Shown here one piece after another: positions 53,924-63,136 of a stretch of DNA of 64,000 bases. The DNA is from CAYREV01 sp964423345 (GTDB taxonomy: Bacteria; Bacteroidota; Rhodothermia; Balneolales; Balneolaceae). Within the stretch, counting starts at the first letter, position 1; every line of letters starts with the position of its first letter. Location of the stretch: the NCBI GenBank assembly GCA_964423345.1, contig CAYREV010000011.1, forward strand, positions 15,908 to 79,907, written 5' to 3'. A program made the translations under genes and the position numbers. The notes beneath the pieces were generated by a model. That model made no database searches, was not told the origin of the DNA, and saw only the letters and a list, made by a program, of their open reading frames with translations.

Positions 53924-54609
53924 ACGTAAGTATCATCATACCGGCATTGAACGAGGAGGAGGTCATAGGGTCTACCATTCAGAACATAAGGATGCACGGT
54001 ACTGCCCATAATGTCAGGGAGATCCTGGTGGTGGACGGGGGCAGTGCGGATGATACCGTGCAGATAGCCGAACGCCTGGGAGCCAGGGTAGTCGTATCGC
54101 CGACTACCTCCCGTTCCGCCCAGATGAATTACGGTGCAAGGCAGTCCCGGGGCGACGTCCTCTATTTCCTGCATGCCGACACGGTGCCCCCGCCCCGCTT
54201 TGATGAATACATAGTTGAACGGATGCGGTCGGGGATCAAGGCCGGATGTTTCCGCCTTGCCTTTGATCGGGACCACTGGCTCCTCAATTTTTTTGGCTGG
54301 TGTACCCGGTTTGATTTCGACCTGTTTCGTTTTGGGGATCAGAGCCTGTTTATCGGGAAAGAACTGTTTGCGCGCCTCGGGGGATTTCGATCTGATCTTG
54401 TCATCATGGAAGACCAGGATATGATCAGGCGGATAAAGAAGGAGGTTAATTTCGAAATCATTTCAAGAGAAGTAACTACTTCATCCAGGCGCTATACGGA
54501 GAACGGGGTCCTCAGATTGCAGCTTGCCTTTACCCTCATAACGCTCTTCTATTACGCGGGCATTTCCCAGGATACGCTGCTGAGCGTATATAAATCCATT
54601 ATCGATTAA
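53920..54609 (+). CDS. Arsenosugar-type family 2 glycosyltransferase (TIGR04283-like)
   Basis: A 229-residue GT-A family 2 enzyme read from the ATG at 53920, which overlaps the preceding stop as ATGA. Marks are VSIIIPALNEEEVIG at the N-terminus, VVDGGSADDTV near residue 38, and the FLHADTVPPP DxD-like part near 81. EDQDMIRRI near 166 is typical of the catalytic domain's end. This kind lies beside arsS and the TIGR04282 gene in other genomes and probably adds or transfers sugar groups in arsenosugar synthesis. A longer TTG start at 53884 is possible but less likely. Confidence 0.85.
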   Translation: MNVSIIIPALNEEEVIGSTIQNIRMHGTAHNVREILVVDGGSADDTVQIAERLGARVVVSPTTSRSAQMNYGARQSRGDVLYFLHADTVPPPRFDEYIVERMRSGIKAGCFRLAFDRDHWLLNFFGWCTRFDFDLFRFGDQSLFIGKELFARLGGFRSDLVIMEDQDMIRRIKKEVNFEIISREVTTSSRRYTENGVLRLQLAFTLITLFYYAGISQDTLLSVYKSIID

Positions 54610-54741
54610 CAGGCGGTAACGTTAATATTTCCCGGGGGAAACGTTCCGATAAATTACGGTATCTTAATCTATTTATACGTAGATTATCGGCGTTCATTCG
54701 ATCGATCACAGTAAAAATCCAAAACAATCACTCACTTAATT

Positions 54742-57510
54742 ATGAAACGAAATATATGCATGCTATTTATCTTCCTTATGCTGCCTGTATTGGCTCTTGC
54801 CCAGCATTCCATTACAGGTACCGTAACGGAAGCAGGGACAGCTGAATTGCTGCCGGGAGCCAACATCGTAATTGTTGGTACCAGCAAGGGAGCTTCAGCG
54901 GATGTTGATGGAAATTATGAAATTTCGGGTCTTGATAACGGGACGTACAAGATTCGGGCTTCCATGGTCGGATACGATGCCGTAGAAAAGACGGTAACGA
55001 TCAAGGGCTCAGATGTGGAAGTCAATTTCGTATTAGATATTGAAAACAAATCACTCGGAGCGTTGAAGGTATTTGCTTCCCGGTCCGACCAGAAGACGCC
55101 GGTTGCCTATTCCGAAGTGGACAAGGCACAGCTTAACAAGCAGCTGGGCTCGAGAGACCTGCCCCTGGTGTTGAATACCACTCCTTCGGTCTATGCCACC
55201 TCACAGGGCGGCGGTGCCGGAGATGCCAGGATTAATATTCGCGGATTCTCGCAGCGCAATGTTGCCGTGATGATCAACGGTGTGCCCGTGAACGATATGG
55301 AGAACGGCTGGGTGTACTGGTCCAACTGGGACGGTATCAGTGATGCCACTTCATCTATACAGGTACAGCGCGGTATGAGTAATGTGAACCTGGCGGTGCC
55401 TTCCGTAGGTGGAACGATGAACATTCTTACCGACCCCTCACAGCAAAGTGCCGGCGGTAGCTTCAAGCAGGAGATCGGTAATGCAGGATTCAGAAAAACA
55501 TCGTTGAGCCTGAACACGGGCATGATCAACGACAAGTACGCCATCAGTGCCATGGGAGTCCGCAAAGAGGGCGACGGCATGGCCGACGGTACCTGGATTG
55601 ACGCCTGGTCCTATTATGTAGGGGCAACGTACCAGCTTAACAGCACCAACCGACTGGACCTTTATGCACTCGGTGCTCCCCAGCGCCACGGACAGCGTCT
55701 CTATGCCCAGAACATCGGGACCTTCAGTCACAGCTTCGCACGGTCGCTGGATTCCTACGACCCGGCCGCTTTTGACAGCTTTTACCAGCAGGGATTTTTC
55801 TTCAACCAGAACGTAGCCGGTGTTTCATCCAGCTATGACGGTAACCAGTATGTAGGTGACGGCTGGATCGGGAATTCCATTCGGGACCGATACAATTCCG
55901 GCGAGCTTAGCGAAAGAGAAAACTTTTTCCACAAGCCCCAGGTTAACCTGAACTGGTACAGCGAGCTTTCGGATAATGTGAGTTTGACCAACGTACTATA
56001 CTACTCCGGCGGACACGGCGGGGGTACAGGAACACTCGGTGAAGTAATTCGTAAAGATGCCAACGGCATCAACGGAACCGTCAGCCCTTTCTTCTTTGGA
56101 CCGAGCCCCTGGGTTTGGGACTGGGATGCCACCATTGAGATTAACCAGGCTCAATCCCGTACCTGGCAGAATGACTTTGATTCGGGCACCAAAGCCGACT
56201 ACGAATCCATCGGTATTCTGCGCAACAGCCGCAATAACCAGTGGACCATCGGAGATATCCTCAAGGTGAATGCCGATCTTGGCAATTTTAACCTGCAGGG
56301 TGGTATCGACTGGAGAACGGCCGAGATTGAACACTACCGGGAGGTACGCGACCTGCTGGGCGGCCAGTTCTACATCGACAACAGCGATGACTTCAACCCC
56401 AACAAGCGCGTTGGCCTGGGAGACAAGATCGCTTACAATTTTACCAACAATGTAAACTGGATAGGCGGTTACCTGCAGGGTGAGTACCAGACCGATGACT
56501 ACAGTGTCTATGCCACCGTGGGAATGACCAATATCAAGTACAAGCACCACAACTACTTCGTGGAAGACCCCGAAAGCGCCGGTCAGATGCTGATCAGGGA
56601 ATCCGGAAATATCCAGGGTGGTCAGGTTAAGCTTGGCGGCCTCTATTCCATCAACAGCAACTTCGATGTGTACGGTAACTTCGGACTCATCTCCAAGGTG
56701 CCGATCTTCGATAACGTGATCGACGACCGTTCGGGCGCCGTCAACGAAGACCCTGTCAACGAGAAGTATTACTTCTACGAGGGTGGAGTCAGATATTCCG
56801 ACAATTCAGGAAAGTTCGGCATTCGTGCCAACTACTACATGACCGACCGACAGGACCGTTCGTTCACCACTTCCGTGGTACAACAGGACGGTACCGAGGG
56901 ACTGTTAAACGTGCAGGGTGTAGACCAGCAACACACAGGTATCGAGATCGAGAGTTCCTGGCAGCCCCACGAGCTCCTGCGTATCGACCTGGCTACCGCA
57001 CATAACCTGTGGACCTATACCAACGACGTCAGCGCACGGTATCTCGCAGACTATACGCAGGACCAGTACGAGACGCTGAACCTGTCGATCGATAACCTGC
57101 GCGTGGGTAACGCACCTCAGACGCAGTATTCCTATACGGTAACGGTGAATCCGATCAGCCAGGCCAGTGTGCAGCTGGTAGGGAAAACCTTTATGCGTCA
57201 CTACTCCAACTTCAACCCCTTTGACCGCACCTACGATCCCAATACACCGGCTTCGGCCGACCGGGTTCAACCCTGGCAGGCACCCAGCTATACGGTCATA
57301 GATATGCACGCGAGCTACGACCTGGATCAGATCTTCCAGGGTGTACGCCTCTTTGTTCATGTCTTCAACCTGTTGGATGAGACCTACATACAGGATGCAA
57401 CCGACAACAGTCGATTCAATGCATTCGACGGGGACCATGATGCGGATGACGCAGAAGTGTTCTTCGCACTGCCGCGGCGATTCAATGCCGGCTTTACCGT
57501 GAACTTCTAG
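54742..57510 (+). CDS. TonB-dependent outer membrane receptor
   Basis: A 922-residue receptor. The signal peptide (about 1-20, ending ALAQ) is followed by a CarboxypepD_reg-like domain at about 22-105 (ITGTVTEAGTAELLPGANI, SADVDGNYEISGLDNGTYKI). The plug domain spans about 120-235 (DARINIRGFSQRNVAVMING, VQRGMSNVNLAVPSVGGTMN). The long beta-barrel ends in FNAGFTVNF, with the C-terminal aromatic residue. It takes up large or scarce solutes with TonB energy; the ligand is unknown. A SusD-like partner is missing, so it is not a Sus-type pair. It follows the arsenosugar block after 132 bases, possibly by chance, and ends in a strong terminator. Confidence 0.88.
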   Translation: MKRNICMLFIFLMLPVLALAQHSITGTVTEAGTAELLPGANIVIVGTSKGASADVDGNYEISGLDNGTYKIRASMVGYDAVEKTVTIKGSDVEVNFVLDIENKSLGALKVFASRSDQKTPVAYSEVDKAQLNKQLGSRDLPLVLNTTPSVYATSQGGGAGDARINIRGFSQRNVAVMINGVPVNDMENGWVYWSNWDGISDATSSIQVQRGMSNVNLAVPSVGGTMNILTDPSQQSAGGSFKQEIGNAGFRKTSLSLNTGMINDKYAISAMGVRKEGDGMADGTWIDAWSYYVGATYQLNSTNRLDLYALGAPQRHGQRLYAQNIGTFSHSFARSLDSYDPAAFDSFYQQGFFFNQNVAGVSSSYDGNQYVGDGWIGNSIRDRYNSGELSERENFFHKPQVNLNWYSELSDNVSLTNVLYYSGGHGGGTGTLGEVIRKDANGINGTVSPFFFGPSPWVWDWDATIEINQAQSRTWQNDFDSGTKADYESIGILRNSRNNQWTIGDILKVNADLGNFNLQGGIDWRTAEIEHYREVRDLLGGQFYIDNSDDFNPNKRVGLGDKIAYNFTNNVNWIGGYLQGEYQTDDYSVYATVGMTNIKYKHHNYFVEDPESAGQMLIRESGNIQGGQVKLGGLYSINSNFDVYGNFGLISKVPIFDNVIDDRSGAVNEDPVNEKYYFYEGGVRYSDNSGKFGIRANYYMTDRQDRSFTTSVVQQDGTEGLLNVQGVDQQHTGIEIESSWQPHELLRIDLATAHNLWTYTNDVSARYLADYTQDQYETLNLSIDNLRVGNAPQTQYSYTVTVNPISQASVQLVGKTFMRHYSNFNPFDRTYDPNTPASADRVQPWQAPSYTVIDMHASYDLDQIFQGVRLFVHVFNLLDETYIQDATDNSRFNAFDGDHDADDAEVFFALPRRFNAGFTVNF

Positions 57511-57538
57511 GTTTACTGCCGGATTTCAGCAAAAGTGA

Positions 57539-57571
57539 AAGGGCGGCCCGATTAAACGGGCCGCCCTTTTT
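57539..57571 (+). terminator. Intrinsic terminator after first TonB receptor
   Basis: A 10-bp perfect stem (GGGCGGCCCG at 57541-57550 with CGGGCCGCCC at 57557-57566), extended by A-T pairs, with a 6-base loop, is followed by five T to 57571. It starts about 30 bases after the stop codon of the receptor. Confidence 0.95.
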
Positions 57572-57728
57572 ATTTCTCCTTTCGTTTTATTATTTATAGA
57601 AAACTCAAGCTACGAGAGCCTGACAGCTAGGATGCATTCGCAATCCCGGCTTTTTCTACTTCCTTCTATTCGTAGCTCACTTATAGCGACCTCACATATT
57701 ATTAATCCAAACCAATACCTATTCGACC

Positions 57729-60700
57729 ATGAAAAGATACGCATTGTTGCTTATTGCCTTGATGGTGGTTCCATTCCTGGCTATGGGCCAGGGAGTGACA
57801 ACCTCCGCTCTCAAGGGAAAAATCATTGACCAGAACGGTGAGTCGTTGCCCGGCGCCAACGTGGTGGCTACGCACGAACCTACCGGTACCACCTATGGTA
57901 CGTCCACCAACGCGAAGGGGAACTATTTCCTCGCCAACATGAGGGTAGGCGGACCGTATACGGTAAAAGTAACCTTTGTAGGGTATCAACCCGTTACACA
58001 AGAGGATGTCACCCTGAATCTTGGGGAGACCAGAAATATTAATTTTGAACTTTCGGAGACCACCCAGGAACTGGATGCCGTAGAGGTGACAGCACAGGGG
58101 GGGATCTTTGATGTTAACAAAACCGGTGTCTCCACAAGTATTGGAGAGGAGGATATAGAAAATAATCCGACGGTCGGACGGGATATTGCCGACTTTACCA
58201 GGAATATCCCCTCTGCCTATGTGGCTAACAGCGACGATGACGGTCCCGCGATTTCCATAGCCGGGCAAAACAACCGGTATAACTCCATTTTTATTGACGG
58301 TACCGTCAGCAATGATGTCTTCGGCCTGTCGGCCCAAGGTACCAATGGCGGACAGACGGGGGCTACGCCCATCAGCCTGGATGCCATCGAGCAGTTCCAG
58401 ATTAACCTCTCGCCCTACGATGTATCACAGGGTGGATTTACAGGTGGAGCCATAAACGCCGTTACCCGAAGCGGGTCCAACAAATTTACCGGCTCGGCCT
58501 ATTTCTTTCGCAGAAGCCAGGCATTTGCCGGCAAAACCCCCCTGGCGTTACAGCAGTATCGCCCGGATAACACTTCACCCGAACGGCTGCCGGATTTCAG
58601 CAATAACCGAATCGGTTTTCGCCTGGGCGGCCCGATTATCGAGGACAAACTATTCTTCTTCGTAAACGGGGAGATGCTGCGCTCTGAAACCCCGCGTCCC
58701 TTTGGAGGGACCTATCAGGGCGGAGCAGGCGTCGGAGGCGTTGAAGACCTGCGGAGCTTTCTCATGAGTGAGTTGGATTACGATCCCGGTGTTTTCAGGG
58801 ATAAGCAATCTGAACTGGACAGTGAGAAAATTTTGGCCAAGCTGGATTGGAACCTTAGTGAGAACCATAAGGTGACGGCCCGGTACAGCCTGAATGATGC
58901 ACAGAACGTCGACGCTTTTGACAGTGATTTCAACACCATCAACTTCAGCGGGCGTAACGAGGTGTTCCCCAGCACTACGCACTCTGCGGCCCTTGAGGTA
59001 TCCAGTACCTTCGGTAACAATATGGCCAACAAGCTGATTCTGGGGTATACGGATGTTACCGACGACCGCGGCGTGAACGGGCAGCGGTTCCCCACGGTAA
59101 ACATATCCGATGGAGATGGAGATATTTTCCTCGGCAATGAACCGTTTTCTACGGCTAACCTGCTGGACCAAAGTATCTTCACCATCACCAACGACTTCAA
59201 CATCTTTGCTGGTGACCACACCATCACCATCGGTACCCATAACGAGTTCTATGATATCGCCAACCTCTTTATTCCGTTCAATTTCGGTTGGTACTTTTAT
59301 GACGACTGGAATGGCAACGGTACAGCCGTTGATGAATTCAGGACGGCTGTCCTGGAGAGAAACCTGCCGCCGGATCAACAGTCGGTCCCTTCCTTTGTTC
59401 TCAGGGGCTACTCTATTGTCGGCGATAATCCTGTCAGGCCGGAAAACGTAGGGGACAACTCCAATAATATCGGTGCCTTCAACGCATTTCAGCTCGGCTT
59501 CTACATACAGGACGAGTGGCAGGCAACCGGTAACCTTCGGTTGACCGGAGGCATTCGCCTGGATATCCCGAAAGTTACCACCAAGCCGCGCCATGCTCCG
59601 GATGTCTTCTCCACGACGCTGCCGGCGGTCAGGGAGTATCACAACCTGAACGGCGCTAAGCCCGGAGAAACACCCGACGCTCAGGCTTATATCTCCCCGC
59701 GTTTCGGCTTTAACTGGGATGTATTTGACAATTCCAAAACACAGATTCGCGGTGGAGCCGGTGTTTTCCTCGGCCGTGTTCCCTTTGTATGGCCGGGAGG
59801 TATGTTCCTGAACAACGGAGCCAATACCGGAATCCTTGCCAATTTCGGAGGAGGATTCTTTACCAACTTCGGTTTGGACGGCAACCCCTTCCGGCCGGAT
59901 GTCGGCAACGGTCTGACCGCTCTCGACTACGGAGGAAACATCGATGACCTTATACCGAGCGGCCGACTGGAGATGTTCGAAGAAGATTTCAAGTATCCGC
60001 GCGTATTCCGTACCAGTATTGGCCTGGACCAAAAGCTGGGTGCGGGTTACATTGCCACCCTTGAGGGACAGTACACGAAGACCATGAACAATATCATGGT
60101 TACCAACGTGAACCTGCTGCCCCCGAACGAAACCATGGACGGCCCGGACAACCGGCCCATCTATGCTTATCAGATAAATGGCGATGAGCTTGATGGAAGT
60201 GAAAGCCTGATCGACGGCCGTTACGGAAACATCCACCGCGTGGGCAATGCAGAAGACGGCCACACCTATAATATCACGGGAAGCCTTCAGAAGCGGTTCC
60301 GCAATAACTTCTTTGCGAAAGTGTCCTACAGTTACGGTGATGCTTTTGCGGTGAATGACGGAACCTCTTCACAGATTAATTCGCTCTGGGACGGCATGGA
60401 GCATGTGTACGGAGCGAATAATATTACGCTGTCCCGTTCCGACTTCTCCATGGGGCATCGATTCCTTATCAACCTGAACTACCGCAAGGAGTTCTTTAAC
60501 AACCTGGCTACTTCCGTTTCGCTTTTCTGGGAAGGCGTTTCCGGACGTCCCTTCTCCTACGTGATCAGCGACAGCGATGTCATGATTGGCGAAAACGGGG
60601 ACCCGAACTCCCTGCTGTATGTACCGACCTCCGCATCTGAGCTGGAGTTTACCGGTACGCCGGCCGAACAGGCTCAACAGGCTGCCCGCTTTGAACGCTA

Positions 60701-61115
60701 TATCAGCAGCAGCGACTACCTGAACAGCAAGCGGGGAGAGTATGCAGAGCGCAACGCAACCCGTGCCCCTTTCGAGTCGGTTATCGACCTGAAGGTACAG
60801 CAGGAGCTCTTCGGCGACCTGTTCAACCGCCGTCAGAAGCTTACCCTGACGCTCGATATATTCAACTTCAGCAATCTGCTTGGCCAGATCTTCGACGTAG
60901 AGCTCGGCCAGCGATATGCTGTTGGAAGTCAGGTAGAACCCATCGAGTTTGAAGGATACAGGGATGCGGGTAACGGCGACTTTACCCCTGTGTACAGCTT
61001 CAACCTTCCGGAAGGCGTGAACAGCGAAGAGGATCTGTTTGATCGCGAGATCCAGGACTTCGGAACCTACAGTGCCAGGTGGCAGATGCAGTTCGGAGTT
61101 CGTTATACCTTCTAA
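57729..61115 (+). CDS. Oar-like TonB-dependent receptor
   Basis: A 1128-residue outer-membrane receptor. The signal peptide ends near AMGQG (about residue 21), followed by a carboxypeptidase-regulatory-like domain at about 27-105 (LKGKIIDQNGESLPGANVVA). The plug follows at about 120-250: AGQNNRYNSIFIDGT, LDAIEQFQINLSPYDVSQ and GGFTGGAINAVTRSGSN are typical for Oar-type receptors. The barrel ends in WQMQFGVRYTF. In Myxococcus Oar transports a peptide/protein signal; here the ligand is not known. A strong terminator follows. The gene's 218-base leader contains no clear regulatory element. Confidence 0.88.
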   Translation: MKRYALLLIALMVVPFLAMGQGVTTSALKGKIIDQNGESLPGANVVATHEPTGTTYGTSTNAKGNYFLANMRVGGPYTVKVTFVGYQPVTQEDVTLNLGETRNINFELSETTQELDAVEVTAQGGIFDVNKTGVSTSIGEEDIENNPTVGRDIADFTRNIPSAYVANSDDDGPAISIAGQNNRYNSIFIDGTVSNDVFGLSAQGTNGGQTGATPISLDAIEQFQINLSPYDVSQGGFTGGAINAVTRSGSNKFTGSAYFFRRSQAFAGKTPLALQQYRPDNTSPERLPDFSNNRIGFRLGGPIIEDKLFFFVNGEMLRSETPRPFGGTYQGGAGVGGVEDLRSFLMSELDYDPGVFRDKQSELDSEKILAKLDWNLSENHKVTARYSLNDAQNVDAFDSDFNTINFSGRNEVFPSTTHSAALEVSSTFGNNMANKLILGYTDVTDDRGVNGQRFPTVNISDGDGDIFLGNEPFSTANLLDQSIFTITNDFNIFAGDHTITIGTHNEFYDIANLFIPFNFGWYFYDDWNGNGTAVDEFRTAVLERNLPPDQQSVPSFVLRGYSIVGDNPVRPENVGDNSNNIGAFNAFQLGFYIQDEWQATGNLRLTGGIRLDIPKVTTKPRHAPDVFSTTLPAVREYHNLNGAKPGETPDAQAYISPRFGFNWDVFDNSKTQIRGGAGVFLGRVPFVWPGGMFLNNGANTGILANFGGGFFTNFGLDGNPFRPDVGNGLTALDYGGNIDDLIPSGRLEMFEEDFKYPRVFRTSIGLDQKLGAGYIATLEGQYTKTMNNIMVTNVNLLPPNETMDGPDNRPIYAYQINGDELDGSESLIDGRYGNIHRVGNAEDGHTYNITGSLQKRFRNNFFAKVSYSYGDAFAVNDGTSSQINSLWDGMEHVYGANNITLSRSDFSMGHRFLINLNYRKEFFNNLATSVSLFWEGVSGRPFSYVISDSDVMIGENGDPNSLLYVPTSASELEFTGTPAEQAQQAARFERYISSSDYLNSKRGEYAERNATRAPFESVIDLKVQQELFGDLFNRRQKLTLTLDIFNFSNLLGQIFDVELGQRYAVGSQVEPIEFEGYRDAGNGDFTPVYSFNLPEGVNSEEDLFDREIQDFGTYSARWQMQFGVRYTF

Positions 61116-61137
61116 TCACACATAATAGTTAATATTT

Positions 61138-61171
61138 AAAGGGCGGCTCTCGCAAGAGGCCGCCCTTTTTT
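61138..61171 (+). terminator. Intrinsic terminator after Oar-like receptor
   Basis: A GC-rich stem (GGGCGGC at 61141-61147 with GCCGCCC at 61159-61165) continues past a bulged T into CTC/GAG, capped by a GCAA tetraloop, and is followed by six T to 61171. It lies about 25 bases after the receptor's stop codon. Confidence 0.93.
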
Positions 61172-61288
61172 GATGACTGCCGGCTGTGGCTGGATGGTTT
61201 AGTTTCTGTATATTCCATCTGTAGTCCGGCCTGCCGCCCCCGGTATGGGGCCATTTATTTCAAATTTAATTTTAGTTATACGCAATAC

Positions 61289-62521
61289 ATGAAACCCAAC
61301 GCTTTTTTCATCTGTCTCTTGCTGTCAGTCATAACAGTGTCCTCCTGTACCACGAATAGAGTGAAAGAGGAAGATCCCAAGCCGGTGCTGTTGATTTCTT
61401 TTGACGGTTTTCGACATGACTATCTGGATTTTACCGACACGCCTCATTTTGATAGCCTTTCAAGCAGTGGGGTCAGGGTAAGGCGGCTCATCCCGGTCTT
61501 CCCAAGCAAGACGTTTCCGAACCACTACAGTATTGTCACCGGCCTCTACCCGGAACATACCGGCCTGGTCGCCAACACCATGTATGATCCCGCCTTTAAG
61601 GAGTGGTACCGTATACGTGACAGGGCTGCCGTGGAAAACGAAAAATGGTATGGCGGGGAACCCATATGGAATACGGTCGAAAAGCAGGGTTTGCGGGCGG
61701 GCACCATGTTTTGGGTGGGTTCAGAAGCCCCCATTCAAGGTATGAGGCCCACCTACTGGAAGAGGTACGACGGGGATATGCCGAACCGTGCCCGTATCGA
61801 CACCGTTGTCAAATGGCTGAGCGCTCCCCCGAACAAAAGGGTCGACCTGGCCACCCTGTATTTTGAGCTGGTGGATGACGCCGGGCACTATTACGGGGTG
61901 GGATCCGATTCGCTGATACGGTCCATACAGCAGTCGGACAGCCTAATGGGATACCTGAAGGAACGGTTGCGTCATAAAAACCTTTGGGAGAAGCTTAATG
62001 TCATCGTGGTTTCGGATCACGGGATGACCAACCTGTCGGCCGATAAAGTGGTCATGCTGGATGAGATCATCGACCTTGATGACACGGAGCGTGTCATATG
62101 GGACCCGGTTACCATGATTCAACCCAAAAAGGGAGAAGGAAGCCGGCTGTACCGGGCGCTGAAAGAACATGAAGAGGGGTACACGGTCTACCGCAGGGAA
62201 GAATTGCCCGAGCGCTATCACCTGAAGAGCCACCGGAGGGTCCCCGACCTGCTGCTGGTTGCAGAGACGGGCTATACCATTTTGAATGAGGAGATGAGGG
62301 AGCGATTTAACGAACGGCTGCCGGCGGGAACCCACGGTTATGAGAACCGGGACAGTGAGATGCATGCGTTGTTTGTGGCCCGTGGGCCGGCATTTAAGCA
62401 GGGGGTGACGGTTGATCCCATGCAGAATGTTCACATTTATGAGCTGATTAATATTCTGATGGACACCGAACCGGCACCGAATGACGGTTCGGCAGACAGT
62501 GTTCAGGTCATGTTGCAATAG
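61289..62521 (+). CDS. Nucleotide pyrophosphatase/phosphodiesterase, lipoprotein
   Basis: A 410-residue member of the type I phosphodiesterase branch of the alkaline-phosphatase superfamily. A lipoprotein signal (VTVSSC, Cys20) puts it in the envelope. Metal and nucleophile residues are visible: Asp39 in ISFDGFRHD, Thr75 in PSKTFPNHYSIVTG, DDAGHYYG near residue 193, VSDHGM near 248 and THGYEN near 350. ENPP-like enzymes hydrolyse nucleotide or lipid phosphodiester bonds. The natural substrate is not known. It is a single gene following the TonB-receptor terminator, so its expression is independent. Confidence 0.88.
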   Translation: MKPNAFFICLLLSVITVSSCTTNRVKEEDPKPVLLISFDGFRHDYLDFTDTPHFDSLSSSGVRVRRLIPVFPSKTFPNHYSIVTGLYPEHTGLVANTMYDPAFKEWYRIRDRAAVENEKWYGGEPIWNTVEKQGLRAGTMFWVGSEAPIQGMRPTYWKRYDGDMPNRARIDTVVKWLSAPPNKRVDLATLYFELVDDAGHYYGVGSDSLIRSIQQSDSLMGYLKERLRHKNLWEKLNVIVVSDHGMTNLSADKVVMLDEIIDLDDTERVIWDPVTMIQPKKGEGSRLYRALKEHEEGYTVYRREELPERYHLKSHRRVPDLLLVAETGYTILNEEMRERFNERLPAGTHGYENRDSEMHALFVARGPAFKQGVTVDPMQNVHIYELINILMDTEPAPNDGSADSVQVMLQ

Positions 62522-62686
62522 TATCAAGGGCCCGGCGGCAGGCCGTAGCGGGGCAGGTTCTACTGCCATTTGCAAACCGATAGGGGAAAGATGAGGAGTG
62601 TCAACTTCCCAATTAAACATTGCATCTATCCCTTTAAGCCGGGATATTTAGTCCAAATTTGAAACGGCAACACAATAAGTGAATTA

Positions 62687-63025
62687 ATGGCATACGTAGT
62701 AACCGAACCGTGCATCAATTGTAAATACACCAACTGTGCCACGGTGTGTCCTGTAGATGCTTTTCGCGAAGGACCCAATTTTCTGACTATCGATCCCCTC
62801 GAATGTATTGATTGCGACGCATGTGTTGCAGAGTGCCCGGTAGAGGCCATCTATCCCGATGATGAGGTACCCATGGAGTGGGAGCATTATATTGAACTCA
62901 ACGAACGCCTTGCTGAAAAATGGTCCGATCGTGTTATCAATGAACATAAGGAAGACCGCCCCGATGCCGACGAGTGGGCCGAGGTGGAAGAAAAATTTGA
63001 ACACCTGCAGGAGGATTGGGATTAA
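62687..63025 (+). CDS. fdxA: Seven-iron-type ferredoxin (FdxA-like)
   Basis: A 112-residue electron carrier with two clusters. In the Azotobacter ferredoxin I pattern, Cys9, Cys17 and Cys50 would hold a 3Fe-4S cluster, while Cys21, Cys40, Cys43 and Cys46 hold a 4Fe-4S cluster (PCINCKYTNCATVCPVDAF and CIDCDACVAECP). The free cysteine of Azotobacter FdI that follows CPVD is Ala here. The C-terminal 50 residues are very acidic and helical (DEWAEVEEKFEHLQEDW), a usual extension in this family. It stands alone. Its redox partner is unknown. Confidence 0.93.
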   Translation: MAYVVTEPCINCKYTNCATVCPVDAFREGPNFLTIDPLECIDCDACVAECPVEAIYPDDEVPMEWEHYIELNERLAEKWSDRVINEHKEDRPDADEWAEVEEKFEHLQEDWD

Positions 63026-63136
63026 ATTTTGATTATTCGTTATTGGGACGCTTCCTGATAAGATTTCCCCCTGAATATTTTTTGTTTCCTGTCTCCGACA
63101 GCCGATAACGATCAACAATAATTTCAACTTGCCGAA

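Noticed and set aside
58650..60263. 537-codon open frame on the minus strand inside the Oar-like receptor
   Set aside because: Antisense shadow of a confirmed receptor gene; no recognisable motifs.
54742..61115. SusC/SusD polysaccharide-utilisation locus
   Set aside because: Neither receptor is followed by a SusD-like gene and no glycoside hydrolase is present.
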